This document shows positions 48,501 to 58,109 of a DNA stretch of 64,000 nucleotides, piece by piece. The notes under the pieces are model-generated. The model was not told the origin of the DNA, searched no databases, and saw only the letters and a list, made by a program, of their open reading frames with translations. Position numbers and translations under genes: made by a program. The stretch's first letter is position 1, and every line of letters starts with the position of its first letter. The stretch is taken from NCBI GenBank assembly GCA_013399015.1, contig VWZX01009101.1, positions 559,172 to 623,171 on the forward strand, written 5' to 3'. The stretch is from Galbula dea. Its lineage: Eukaryota > Chordata > Aves > Piciformes > Galbulidae.

Positions 48501-51500
48501 GAGCGAGCTTGGAAGTATTTTATAATTGCCAGGGTGTCTGTGTCACCGAGAATTTGGGGTTAGAGTCATCAAGGGTTGCGCTTTGTCAACACAGGAGAAG
48601 AAAACCTCTCCAGTAGACCTCAAACCTACTGATTTTTATAATTAAAGGGGGAAGATAGGAGATGAGCCCCTGGGGAGAGTCAAACATAAATTGCATATAC
48701 ATGAGCGAGCTGCCCGCTGGTTGGGATGATTTAGAAGACGTGGGCTCGGTTACCTGCTCTGCCACAGACCCCTGCTGGAGCCTGCGCTGAGGACACCTCC
48801 TTGGTTTCCCACCTGAAGACCAAGAGAAAAGCACTGTCCTGCTTGATAAACCCAGTAAATCCAGGCATGAGGTGACATAAATACATCAGGAAGATGAAAT
48901 CCAGGGAGCTGGGCAGGGACTGGCTCCTCTGCATGTCGCACTGGCTCCTCTGCATGTCGCACTGCCTCGCTGGAGCATCTCAGGACTTCCTCATGCTTCG
49001 GCTCGGCCTGTCCTGGTGTGGTCCTGGTCAGTGCCACCTAGGACACCCTCAACAAAAGAGATGAGTTTGAAACTGGGCTCAGAGGGACCAGGCTTCCTCC
49101 ATCTCACAGCAGTTCTGTGTGCTGCACTTGCTGGGGCTCACAGCCTTTGGTTGTGCTCCTCATCCTGCCTGTCCTGGAGGCATCTCAGATGCTCCAGTTG
49201 GTGTTGGAGGACCACAGGACAAATAAAGTAGCAGTGAGGCTGTGGAGATGGAGCCCCATTAGAAGCACCATGCTGGGAGCTGCTGATCCTCCCTGGCTGG
49301 CAGTTGGCTCCATTTCTCACACTGGACCAGAGCAGCAGTGTCCATGGGTTGAGAGGGGCAAGCCTGGGTGACCATAGTGCTGCTGCTCGTCATAGACATG
49401 TTCTAAAACCTGGGGATTTTCCAGAATCAACAGATCCTGAGCCAAGGTATAAGCCAGAGGCATTGCATAGCCTGGCAGGCACCAGCAGACCAGGCTGAGG
49501 AAGCTCTGCTCTTTTAACCATGTTAGACCGAGTTAATCCATTGGGAGCTCTCCGAGGACAAACTGAAGGCTCAGTCCTCTCCTTGTCTCTCCTTGTCTCT
49601 GAGGTGGAAGGTGGAGCCCAGCTCACAGTGTCACAAAGCCAGGGGTGTTTGTGTCCCAGCTTTTGGGGCTTTTCCACCATGTCCTTGCTTCAGAAGAGCT
49701 GGGATGTTTGTGTTTCTGCAGGGACCACATGTGGGGCCTTTGTTTGGAGTGGTGGGTGATGGAGGAGAGCAGGCATGGAGCTGGCTCTGAGAGTCCTCCA
49801 GGCTTTTGTCGGACTGCACCCAGGGTGCTGCTTTGCCCCTGCGTGGAGTTACCCTGCATCCTGACCCAAGTCCTGCTGGAAGCTGCCTGCAAGGCTTTCC
49901 CTTGCCTTACACCAGTGTGGAGCTGAGGAGGACAAGGCTCATCACTTCACACTCGTGTTTTGGGCTGGTGTTTCCTCTCCAGCACCAAAGCAAATTAAAC
50001 CGGTTCCTGAAATGCCATTCCCTGAGCTGTGTGCCAGACAAGCCCTGGCTCTACTGGGGGGAGCCCATAGGAACATCCCTAACTCTTGAGTGCCCTGGAA
50101 CCCTGTTCACAAAGGGTGCAGGAGCAGGTTCCTGTTATCCCCAAATGCTGCTGAGGCAGCTGCTGCAGGAGGAGAGGTGGGCACGGGCACCGCACATCGT
50201 GGTGGTGTTTTGTTTATCCTCACTAGGGAGCAGAGGAGAAACAAAAGCTGGAGCAGCACAGGGCTCTGGCTGGCTGGGCAAGGAGGAGAGGGAAATCATT
50301 GTGCAGAATTTCATCGGGGAGCTTGAAAAGAGGTGATTTTGTGAGCAAATAGTCACCTCCCAGAGCAGAACTTCCCCTTCTCCAATTTCAAAATTCCATT
50401 CACATCAACATCCACTTTCATGTTGTAAAACCTGGGGAAAAGGGAAAAAAAACCAACCAAACCAGCTTCACACAGTTCCATGCAAAAGCCTCATTTTGGC
50501 AAGGGGAAGGAGGGGAAAGCACTGCTTTGGTGGCAGTTCATGAAAAACCAAGTCCCAAAATGAAAGTGTGGACCTGAGGCAGGTGTAGCTGCCCCAAAGC
50601 CTGGAGCTGCTCCTGAGCCCAGACTCTGGGCCATGAAGTGGCTGCTGAAGTCCAGCCCTGACCTTAAAGCCATGCCTTTTTGCTTTACCCAACTTGGGGA
50701 GAATGAAAATCAGATTTGGTCAGGCCTGACTTCAGAAGTGCCTCTGCCTTCACCCTACAGCCACCATCCCTGTGTCCCCCATCAGAAAGGCAGGAGCAGG
50801 AGCACAGTGCAGATGCTCCTCTGATGCAGGTGAGTCCCCATGAGTTTGACACAACAGGAGCGTGGGGAAATGCTCCCCATGGCTCTGGCCCAAGGGGGAC
50901 CTGCCAGCCAGGCAAGAAGGGGAAGTGTCAGCCCCATAAAAGAGGTTGGAGGAAGGGAGCAAGGAGCAGGGATGGTCCACACCAGCATCCTGGGTGGCTC
51001 GTGGGTGTTTCATCCCCCTAGAAAAAGCCCTTTCCCCTCCTCCTAGCAGCACATACAGGGTTAATGCTCTGCCTCATCCCCACAGGTGTGGGGCAGGTGC
51101 CTCTGCTCAGCTGGCCCAATCCTGGGATCAGAAGTGAGGATAAGAGCAGGTTTTGGTGGGGGCATTTCCTTCATTTGTAGAACTAGGGCAGTTCTGCCTG
51201 CCTTTGTGCTTGGCTGGCTTCTTCTCTCTAAGCCAGCCTCTGCGTGGCGCTGGGCAAGATCCTGGGTGAAGCTTGTGGTTCTGTCTCCTGCCTGGCATAG
51301 AAGCCCCAGAGAGCAGCTCAGCTGTGAATGCCTTTTGCCCTGAAGAGCAGCTCCAAAAAGCACTCTGCCTCTGAATCTCAGCAGCACTGCAAATCTGCCC
51401 CAGGTCCTTCCACGAGGGGACCAGGACCATCGTGGGCAGTGCAGTCTCCTCAGCCAGCACCAGCAGTGACACTGGAGGAACCACAGCCCCTGTGAGCAGG

Positions 51501-51900
51501 TGAGTCCACTGCTGGCTCATGGACTTTGCTTGGTTGAGCTCTGCTAGTCCCAGTATGGAGATAGATGGTAGCAGCCGAATTTCACCATTTCCCAGCTAGT
51601 GGGGGTAGCAGGTCCTTCCCTGGAGACATCTTGTTGGGTTTATGCTGTGGGAAGGTGGCTGAGAGGGTCTGTGTGCCCCTGCTTTGCTGCAGGGTCCTGC
51701 CCAGCTTGCGTCTCTGAGGTGCTGTGCTGGGGGAGGTCTTTGCTTTTCCTGTGTAACAGAGATCTTCCCGTGTTGACTGGTGGTGGCACGTTGCTGAGAT
51801 GGCTGCTTTGTGCCTAGCTCTGCTGCTTCTGTGCTAAGTGCTTTGTGCTTTCTGACTCTTGACTTTTCTATCGTACTCTTTTTGCTGTTGGGTCCAAGGG
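45600..51900. other. Intergenic region between PTPA and IER5L, proximal part
   Basis: No protein family, tRNA or repeat family is recognisable. AATAAA hexamers occur (for example 46537-46542), but nothing ties them to a transcript. AT-richer patches near 48,150-48,700 stand out from GC-rich surroundings. Confidence 0.5.
48919..48960. repeat. Perfect 21-bp tandem duplication
   Basis: ACTGGCTCCTCTGCATGTCGC occurs twice back to back, followed by a degenerate third start (ACTGCCTCGC). Confidence 0.9.
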
Positions 51901-51939
51901 ACATTGTCTTCTGCCATACAACAGCCTCCTCTTAACTTT

Positions 51940-52110
51940 CCCAACGCGTGCTGGTAAATCCGGGGTAGGCTTAACTCAAGGAGCAACATTAATCGTCAAA
52001 TCTATAACCAGGATACAGAAAGGCCAAGTGTGAATAATTACCGTTCAGATGCTAATTACCCAGGCCCAGACCAAGCCCAACATATTAAGCACACTGCTAA
52101 TGGGAGCAGC
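51940..52110. promoter_or_regulatory. Candidate conserved noncoding element, homeodomain-motif rich
   Basis: An AT-rich block within GC-rich intergenic DNA holds several TAAT cores in both orientations, including ACATTAATCG, AATAATTACC, GCTAATTACCC and GCTAATGGG. This composition resembles developmental enhancers. No alignment was available, so conservation is not shown. Confidence 0.3.
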
Positions 52111-53299
52111 CTCCAGATCCTGCTGCTGTGTCCCCTATAGCTCTCCTACTGCTCTCTCTGCAGGGGACTCCTCCAAACATCTGCCAACACATGCAGATCC
52201 CCAAGTACAGTTCTGCTCGTTCGTATTTGAGCTGGGGAGGTGAGATGGGAGGGATTTGGCTCACAGCTGACAGACTGAAGGGTGACCAGATCCTGCACTG
52301 GGGCTGGCAGAGCACAGACTCGCTCTTCTAAGGATGTGCTGCTGGGACTGGGTGCAGCCTTGTTCTTGGCCCTCGTGTCTTAGGAGGCCATAGAACAGCT
52401 CCATCAGTGGGTCAGCACCTGGGAACTGGTGCCCTGCTCGTGGTGCAGGGGTGGCTTTTCCTTGAGTAGGAGACCATCCCCTACTGAGGGAGCTGGGTGC
52501 TTGGGACAGAGCTGGACTGGCAGCCCAGGAGGTGGGATGGATCAGCTTTCCATCATCATGTCCATCCTTGGTTCTTGGTGTGGAGGGACCTGTTGGGTGT
52601 GCAGTGATGTCCTCTCCCAAGCTAAGGTGCTCCAGCAGCATGAGGACCTAACAGGCTGTAGGCTTTGGCACTGGATTTGATGCAAAACTTCTTAGAACCA
52701 GATCTGCCCCTTCCAGATGCCCATGGCTGGTGCTGCTGGTGGGGACTGCTCTGCCCCTCTGCTGTCAGTAACCCCAGCCCTGCAGACACCTCTGGGTCAG
52801 GGAAATAAGCTGTGCTGGACCCTCCTGGGCTTTGCTGGCAGCTCCTTCTGCTGCTGTGCCCAGTCTGCTGAGGTTATCTCTTGGAGGAGCAGGGAGGGCT
52901 TGGACACTGCACCAGCTTTGGATTCAAGTTCTGCCTCTGTCACTGGAGGCAGCATCTCTCCCTGGGGCAGGGTGGCTCTTCCCCCAAACCAAGAGGATTC
53001 AACAGAGTGACACTGAGGACACCCCAAGAACTGGATTTGCCTGTGGAGAGCATTTTGCTTGGTGAAGGGAGGGCCACAGCTGTCTCACAGCTGGCAGAGT
53101 GGGCAGTGTCTGCCTGGAGGTGGTTCTTTTTGCCATGGCACGGGGATTTTTAGGGGGTACAGGGGGCGGTCAGCCCTTCCCTGTCTGCCAAGGGGGGCCC
53201 AGTCGAGCCGCCAAGGGATCCAAGCATCCTGTGCCATCCTTCGAATGAGGATGGGCTTGTGTTGGGGGGTGCAACCTTCCCCTGTCACCTCCCTTCCAG

Positions 53300-53370
53300 C
53301 TTGAATGCTGCTGCCATCATGATTAATTTATCAGGTACTTATGAATATGCAGATGAGACTCTGGTTTCCA
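53300..53370. promoter_or_regulatory. Candidate regulatory element with homeodomain and octamer-like motifs
   Basis: TGATTAATTTATCA and AATATGCAGAT lie close together in a short AT-rich patch. The motifs suggest homeodomain and POU-type binding. This is a composition-based guess only. Confidence 0.25.
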
Positions 53371-54249
53371 GGCTCCGCTTTCAGGAGCGCGGCTCGGCGA
53401 TGAGCTTTCTGCCTTCGTGAGGAGAGAAATGTCATGTACCAGGGTTTGAAATAAATAAATAACTGTGCTGCGAGAGCGTCTGAGCCTCCGCGGCTCCTTG
53501 GGGCTGAGGCATCGTTCCCCGGGGTCAGGAAGTTTAGGGTGTCCCCGTGGTACCTGCACCCCCGTCTCCCCCCTGGCTCCCCCGGCTCCTAAAGAAGTGA
53601 CTTTGCCAATTTCTGCCCTTGAAGCCTTGACTGAAGCCTCAGAAACTTCCACCGGGAGCGGGGCTGGCTCCTCCCGAGAGTAGGGTTCGGAGGGTGGTAA
53701 AGTCTTGTAGGAATTGGGGGTTCTCTTGGCGGTGGTCATTGTACCACTGGAACTCCCAAGGTCTAGGAGATGGGAAGAGGTTTGGGATGCTGATGAGTGC
53801 AGCATGTGGCTGTTTGGACAGAGCAAGCTCTGACCCTCTCGGCTGGGGTGCGGGATGGTCCCTGCGGGGTGGTCGGGGTTCAGTACCAGGCTGGGCTGAC
53901 CCGGAGACAGCTGCAGGAGTTCCTGGGGTTAGAACTACTCCTAAATACTGCGTGCAGCAGCCAGCGCCCTGCCTGCAGGTGATGATGATCGTGATGATCA
54001 TGATCATAATCCCGCTGCCAGGGTCCCTCCAGCCGCCTCTGTGCTGGGGAACGAGACGGGGCCAGACGAGGCCCCAGGGTCTGGAGTGGGGAGAGACCTT
54101 CTCCCTGTTTCCAGGGGTGAATTTGCCATGCTCAAAGCATCCAGCTGCTGGGTCTCACCGGTGCCCTCAGAGGTTCTGCTGTGCCTAGACAGAGGTTTCA
54201 CAGGGTTTATATTTTTAATTTTAATTTATTTTCGGTGCTCTTTGGAGGA

Positions 54250-55120
54250 GCAGCAGAAGGAGGGGAGGGCAGCTCAGCTCCTGCCCCGCAGAACCCCCAG
54301 TCCCGGTGGGGCTCTGCGGCTCCCGCGGTGGGCGCCAGGGGCCGCTGTGGGTGCGGAGCGGGACCGGGACCGGATTAGGATCGGGATAAGCAAGACCGGG
54401 GTCGTCCGACGCTCGCTGAGCACCCCCTGCTCCCTAACCCCAGAGTTAGGTCTCCTTTCCGGGAGAGAGGAAGGTTGCGCTCCCGCAGAGATGCTCGGGG
54501 ATGCGGAGGGGTCCCGGGATGCTGGGGAGGGGATCTCGGGGATGCTGGGGTTACGGGATGCTGAGGAGAGGCTTCGTCAGCGGGATTTGCGTTGGATGCT
54601 GGAATCTGCGCGTTTTGCACGGGATTTAAGAAAACAAACATGGAATTCTCCCCTCCTGAGGTGGGGTCGCGGGGGTGGGGGATTGTGGTGGCTGAGGGGC
54701 GTCCTGGCTGTGTTCCTTTGGTGTAAAGTAGGGGGGGTGGTGGTGGGGAAATACACAAAAAGGGGGGGAAAAGGACCTCTCCCCGCCCATCAATGCAGCG
54801 CGGCGAGAACAAACTCAACTTAAAGAAGTTCTCGAGCGCATCGGGAACGCGGAGGAGCGCGGGGGCGTGCCCAGGTGCGGGAGGGACCGAGCCGCGCAGG
54901 TAGGGGCAGTCCAGGGGGGTCCGACTGACTCTCCCCACCTCCCAGGGGAGCGGGGACCCCCAGTCCCTTCCCTACCTGGGATTCAGAGGCACCTCCAGAC
55001 CTCCCGGGGGGTTATTGCCTCCTACCAACCTTGGGCGGGGGAGAGGGTGAAGGTGAGTGGCGTTAGGGAGAGGACAAAGGGGATTTGCGAGGCGGGGTAG
55101 GGGGTAAGAAGTGGTGGGAG
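54250..55120. promoter_or_regulatory. CpG-rich block downstream of IER5L
   Basis: CpG density is high here, distinct from the IER5L island to the right and separated from it by the AT-rich IER5L 3'UTR. It includes degenerate GGGATGCTGGGG repeats at about 54515-54600. No protein family was recognised in its open frames. It could be an orphan CpG island, an enhancer, or the start of an unannotated transcript. Confidence 0.4.
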
Positions 55121-55204
55121 CCTCCGCCAAGGCTCCCCGGTGAAGAGAGGGGGTTTTGTGGGCTGCGATGTGGAGGAAAGGGAGGGCACAGCAACTTTAT
55201 AACT

Positions 55205-56412
55205 GACGTTTTATTAAGATTATAAATTTAAACAAATCTGAACAGTTTTATCCGGTGATATACAACTCCATATGCACAAAAATATATATACAGGCTTAGA
55301 AACAAAGAAAAATGAGGAAAAGGGGGGGGGGAAATTAAAAAAGAAAGAAAGAAAAGAAGACCCCAACAGATCGTTTGGCAAAGCATCCTCAGTTACACAC
55401 AGTGCTGGTACGGGGAAGTTGGGAGCGGGCAGGCTGCAAAGAAAACAAGGAAAGGGGGGAACACACCACCAGCAAACTCAAACCCACCTTTTTACAACAA
55501 AAGGTTTATCTTTAAAGGAAAAAGAAATGTTAAAAAAAAAGTGGCTCTACAGGAGACAGATCCCTTCACAAGACCGAACGGTGCTGGGGTTGAGGTTTGG
55601 AAGGCTGGAACCAGAACAGTTGAACTTAGGGGGGATAAGAAAAGCAATAGTAGGAGCCCCGGCAGAGCCGTGACCGGTGGCACACGGTACCTGCGGCAGC
55701 GCCAACACGCACCGGGCTCGGGGCCGCTCGCCCCCTCCCCATCACGGTGGGGAGCAGCCCGGGGGGGGGACCCTTCCTTCCCCCTCCCCCCTTCAAATCC
55801 AGCTCTCGTAACCCTCCAATGTTACCCTGGCAAAAGCGGTGGCAGAAGCAGGCATATCGCGCACATTTCTTCTGGGGGAAAAGTTGAAATGCTCAGTTCT
55901 GCCCTTTTTTTTTTGTTTGTCTGGGGTTTTTTTAAATCCATAAAGAACTGCACAAAAGCGAACAGGCAGCAGCTACTTCTCCCCTCGCCGCAGCCCGGAG
56001 GCGGCGGGTCCGGGGGCGAAGGGTCCCCGTCGGGGCGGGGAGGGGTCCGGGGAGCGCTCCCGCCGCCCTTGGGGGTCCCGGTCCCAGGGCACGACTCTCA
56101 CGTGGCCCTTCCCCGTCGCCAGCACCGGCCCCGGGAAACCCTCCGCGGAGAGAGAGCCCGAGCGGACACAAAGAGGATTATTTAAATAGGTGCTTCGTTG
56201 TTGGCTTTTTGTTGTTGTTGTTTTGTTTTCGTTTGTTTGCCTTTTTTTTTTTCTCCCTCTCATCTCTGCAAAAATAAAGTCCCAAGATCTTAGATTTTGT
56301 TTTCTTTATTGTACAATTTATAAAACACTAGCGTGGGTCTGCCCTCCCACCTCCNCCCCGTTCCGTACCCCAGATCCCTCCCGACCCTGCCCCTCTCCCC
56401 GCTCCTCTCCCC
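55205..56412 (-). other. IER5L: IER5L 3' untranslated region
   Basis: On the minus strand the stretch after the IER5L stop is T-rich with several homopolymers. A proximal AATAAA lies at 56305-56310, about 100 nt after the stop. A distal AATAAA lies at 55210-55215, giving a 3'UTR of about 1.2 kb. One unknown base is at 56355. Tandem poly(A) sites would let a short-lived immediate-early mRNA vary its 3'UTR, but use of either site is inferred. Confidence 0.55.
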
Positions 56413-57387
56413 CTAGAACGCGACGATGGCCCGAGTCCAGGCTCCCAGGCTCGCCAGCGCCTGCTTGCCGCACAGTTGCCCGTTGAGGGTCTGCTCCGAG
56501 TCCTGCTGCCGGCTCACCAGCCCCGTGAAACCGGAGCCGAAGATGGAGATCAAGTTGGAGATGTTGGAAGAGTCCTGGGGGTGCTCGGCGCTGTACTCCT
56601 CGAAGCGGGCGCGTTTGGAGCAGGGGGCGAAAGGGGGGCCGCCCCCCACCCCGCCTCCGCCCGGCTCCCCTTCCTCCACTCCCTCCTCTTCTTCCTCTTC
56701 TTGCCCCGGGTAATACTTGCGCTTGGTGCCCGGTGCGGGCGGCGAGGAGGGGAGCCCCGGCGCCGGTTGGCAGCAGCAGGGGCACTGTGAGCAGCAGTCC
56801 TGGTGCAAGTACCCGTTCTCCACCGTGGTCACGACATGAGTGTCCAAATCCAGCACCGTGGTGCGGCTGCTACAGTGCGGGCTCCCCCCGCTCCCGAAGT
56901 CACAGCCGGCGGCGTACAGCAGCCCCGGGGCCGCGCTGCCGCCGCCACCGGGACCGGGACCACCACCACCGGGACCTGCGCTGCCGGCGGCCCGGTAGAA
57001 TCCCGGGGATGAGTCTCTGCAGGGCGCTCGCTGCAGCTCCGGGGGTGCGGCGGAGCAGAGCGGCCCCTCCATCAGTGCCGAGCAACCCCGGGACTCGCGG
57101 TCCTGCGTGTCGGCGGGCGGCGAGAGCACGGCCAGCTCCGGCGGGGCGGCGGCGGGAGGCGGGGGGCAGGCGGGCACGGCCAGCAGCGGGGAGCCGTCGG
57201 GGTAGTGCTGCTGGCGGCGGCAAAGCTCGGCGTAGCGCTCGCTCAGGTAGAGCTGCCGAGCGTTGCGGAGCACATAGGAGACAAGCAGGTTCTTGTGGAG
57301 CTTGATGCCGCCTCGCTGCGTGCGGGAGCTGTGGATCTTCCGCAGGGAAATACTGATCAAACTCTGCGCATCGAGGCTGCACTCCAT
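56413..57387 (-). CDS. IER5L: IER5L, immediate early response 5-like (intronless, complete)
   Basis: IER5L belongs to the IER2/IER5 family of serum- and stress-induced nuclear proteins; IER5 works with PP2A and HSF1, and IER5L is much less studied. The single exon encodes 324 residues. The N-terminal IER domain (about 1-58: MECSLDAQSLISISLRKIHS, then KLHKNLLVSYVLRNARQLYL) is intact. The middle is Pro/Gly/Ala-rich low complexity. Then come TTVLDLDTHVVTTVENGYLH, a Cys-rich CSQCPCCC, a KRKYYPGQ basic site near residue 220 followed by a run of acids, KRARFEEY, and the conserved C-terminus ending LGAWTRAIVAF. It is about 80 residues shorter than the human protein because the Gln/His/Ala tracts are missing. 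I chose the second of two adjacent ATGs (57385-57387) because family members start MEC; the first is at 57388-57390. IER5L is transcribed toward PTPA. Confidence 0.95.
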   Translation of the reverse strand: MECSLDAQSLISISLRKIHSSRTQRGGIKLHKNLLVSYVLRNARQLYLSERYAELCRRQQHYPDGSPLLAVPACPPPPAAAPPELAVLSPPADTQDRESRGCSALMEGPLCSAAPPELQRAPCRDSSPGFYRAAGSAGPGGGGPGPGGGGSAAPGLLYAAGCDFGSGGSPHCSSRTTVLDLDTHVVTTVENGYLHQDCCSQCPCCCQPAPGLPSSPPAPGTKRKYYPGQEEEEEEGVEEGEPGGGGVGGGPPFAPCSKRARFEEYSAEHPQDSSNISNLISIFGSGFTGLVSRQQDSEQTLNGQLCGKQALASLGAWTRAIVAF

Positions 57388-57465
57388 CATCCTCCTCCGG
57401 CCCCTCAGCATCTGCTCTCGCCACCCGCGCAGCCAGGCAGCCCGGGCCGCATCCACACGGCAACC

Positions 57466-57506
57466 NNNNNNNNNNNNNNNNNNNNNNNNNNNNNNNNNNN
57501 NNNNNN
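57466..57506. other. Assembly gap (41 Ns) in the IER5L 5' region
   Basis: A run of 41 Ns lies between the IER5L start codon and its TATA box, in extremely GC-rich sequence. The true length may differ. Reading frames that run through it are meaningless there. Confidence 0.99.
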
Positions 57507-57575
57507 AGGCCCCGCCCACCGCCGGCCGGTACCTGTCGCGCAGCAGCACTGAGCGCCCACCCGCCCAGCCCCCGC

Positions 57576-57583
57576 CTTTTATA
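57576..57583 (-). promoter_or_regulatory. IER5L: IER5L TATA box
   Basis: On the minus strand this reads TATAAAAG within a GC-rich setting, about 190 bp upstream of the IER5L ATG. It implies a start near 57,545-57,555. Upstream are GC boxes, a TGACG half-CRE (57652-57656) and a GGCCAATA-type CCAAT box (57671-57675). A TATA-containing inducible promoter fits an immediate-early gene. No perfect CArG box was found. Confidence 0.8.
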
Positions 57584-57670
57584 GCGCCGAGCCGGACACG
57601 CCCCGCCCACCCCTCGGTACCGCGCGACCAACGGGGAGGCGGTGCGCGACCTGACGGGCGGGCGAATAGG

Positions 57671-57675
57671 CCAAT
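57671..57675 (+). promoter_or_regulatory. IER5L: CCAAT box of IER5L promoter (inverted relative to gene)
   Basis: GGCCAATAAGG matches the NF-Y core and sits about 90 bp upstream of the TATA box, a typical distance. Confidence 0.5.
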
Positions 57676-58109
57676 AAGGACGAGGCGGGTCACCGGCGCC
57701 GTTCAAACGCTGACACAAACGGGACGCGGAACGGGAGGGCAACGGGGGAATCGGTGGGGGCCGGGCTTGGTGGGACCGGACAGGGTGCTGCCGGCCCGGG
57801 CTGTGTAGGGCTGGACTGGGCCGATCACGTCGGGGCCGGACTGGGCGGGGCCGGACTGGGCACCGCCTCCCTGCGCCGCTTACCCTCGCACAGGTGTGCA
57901 GGGGGCGGCTCCCGGCCCCGGGAATGTCCCCGAGCGCCCGTGAGGTCGGGGCCTGTTCCGCCTCGCCCGGTTCCCTCTGTGAACCCCCCGGGGCACCGCT
58001 TGTCCACAGCACCAGCCCAGTCACCTCCCCGGGCGTGCTGTGGGCAGACCCTCTCCCACATGGACGCGGCCTCTTGCTCCCTCTGAAGATCCCCGTGCAC
58101 TCCCCACCC

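Larger units (their letters stand above)
56400..58100. promoter_or_regulatory. CpG island covering IER5L
   Basis: CpG and GC content are very high across the IER5L coding exon and about 0.7 kb upstream, falling off near 58.1 kb. A GGGGCCGGACTGGGC duplication lies at about 57833-57862. Confidence 0.75.

Noticed and set aside
54041..54823. 260-codon plus-strand open frame
   Set aside because: It lies in the CpG-rich block with no recognisable domain and a repeat-like amino acid composition. It is better explained as GC-driven absence of stops.
55541..56185. 214-codon plus-strand open frame opposite the IER5L 3'UTR
   Set aside because: Low-complexity translation of T-rich and GC-rich UTR in antisense; no family resemblance.
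57671..57679. CArG box (SRF site) in the IER5L promoter
   Set aside because: CCAATAAGG has only five A/T bases between CC and GG, one short of the CArG consensus. It is better read as a CCAAT box.
57388..57693. N-terminal extension of IER5L through the N gap (426-codon frame)
   Set aside because: It crosses unknown bases and the TATA box, and family members begin at MEC. The true start is at 57385-57387 (or the ATG just before it).
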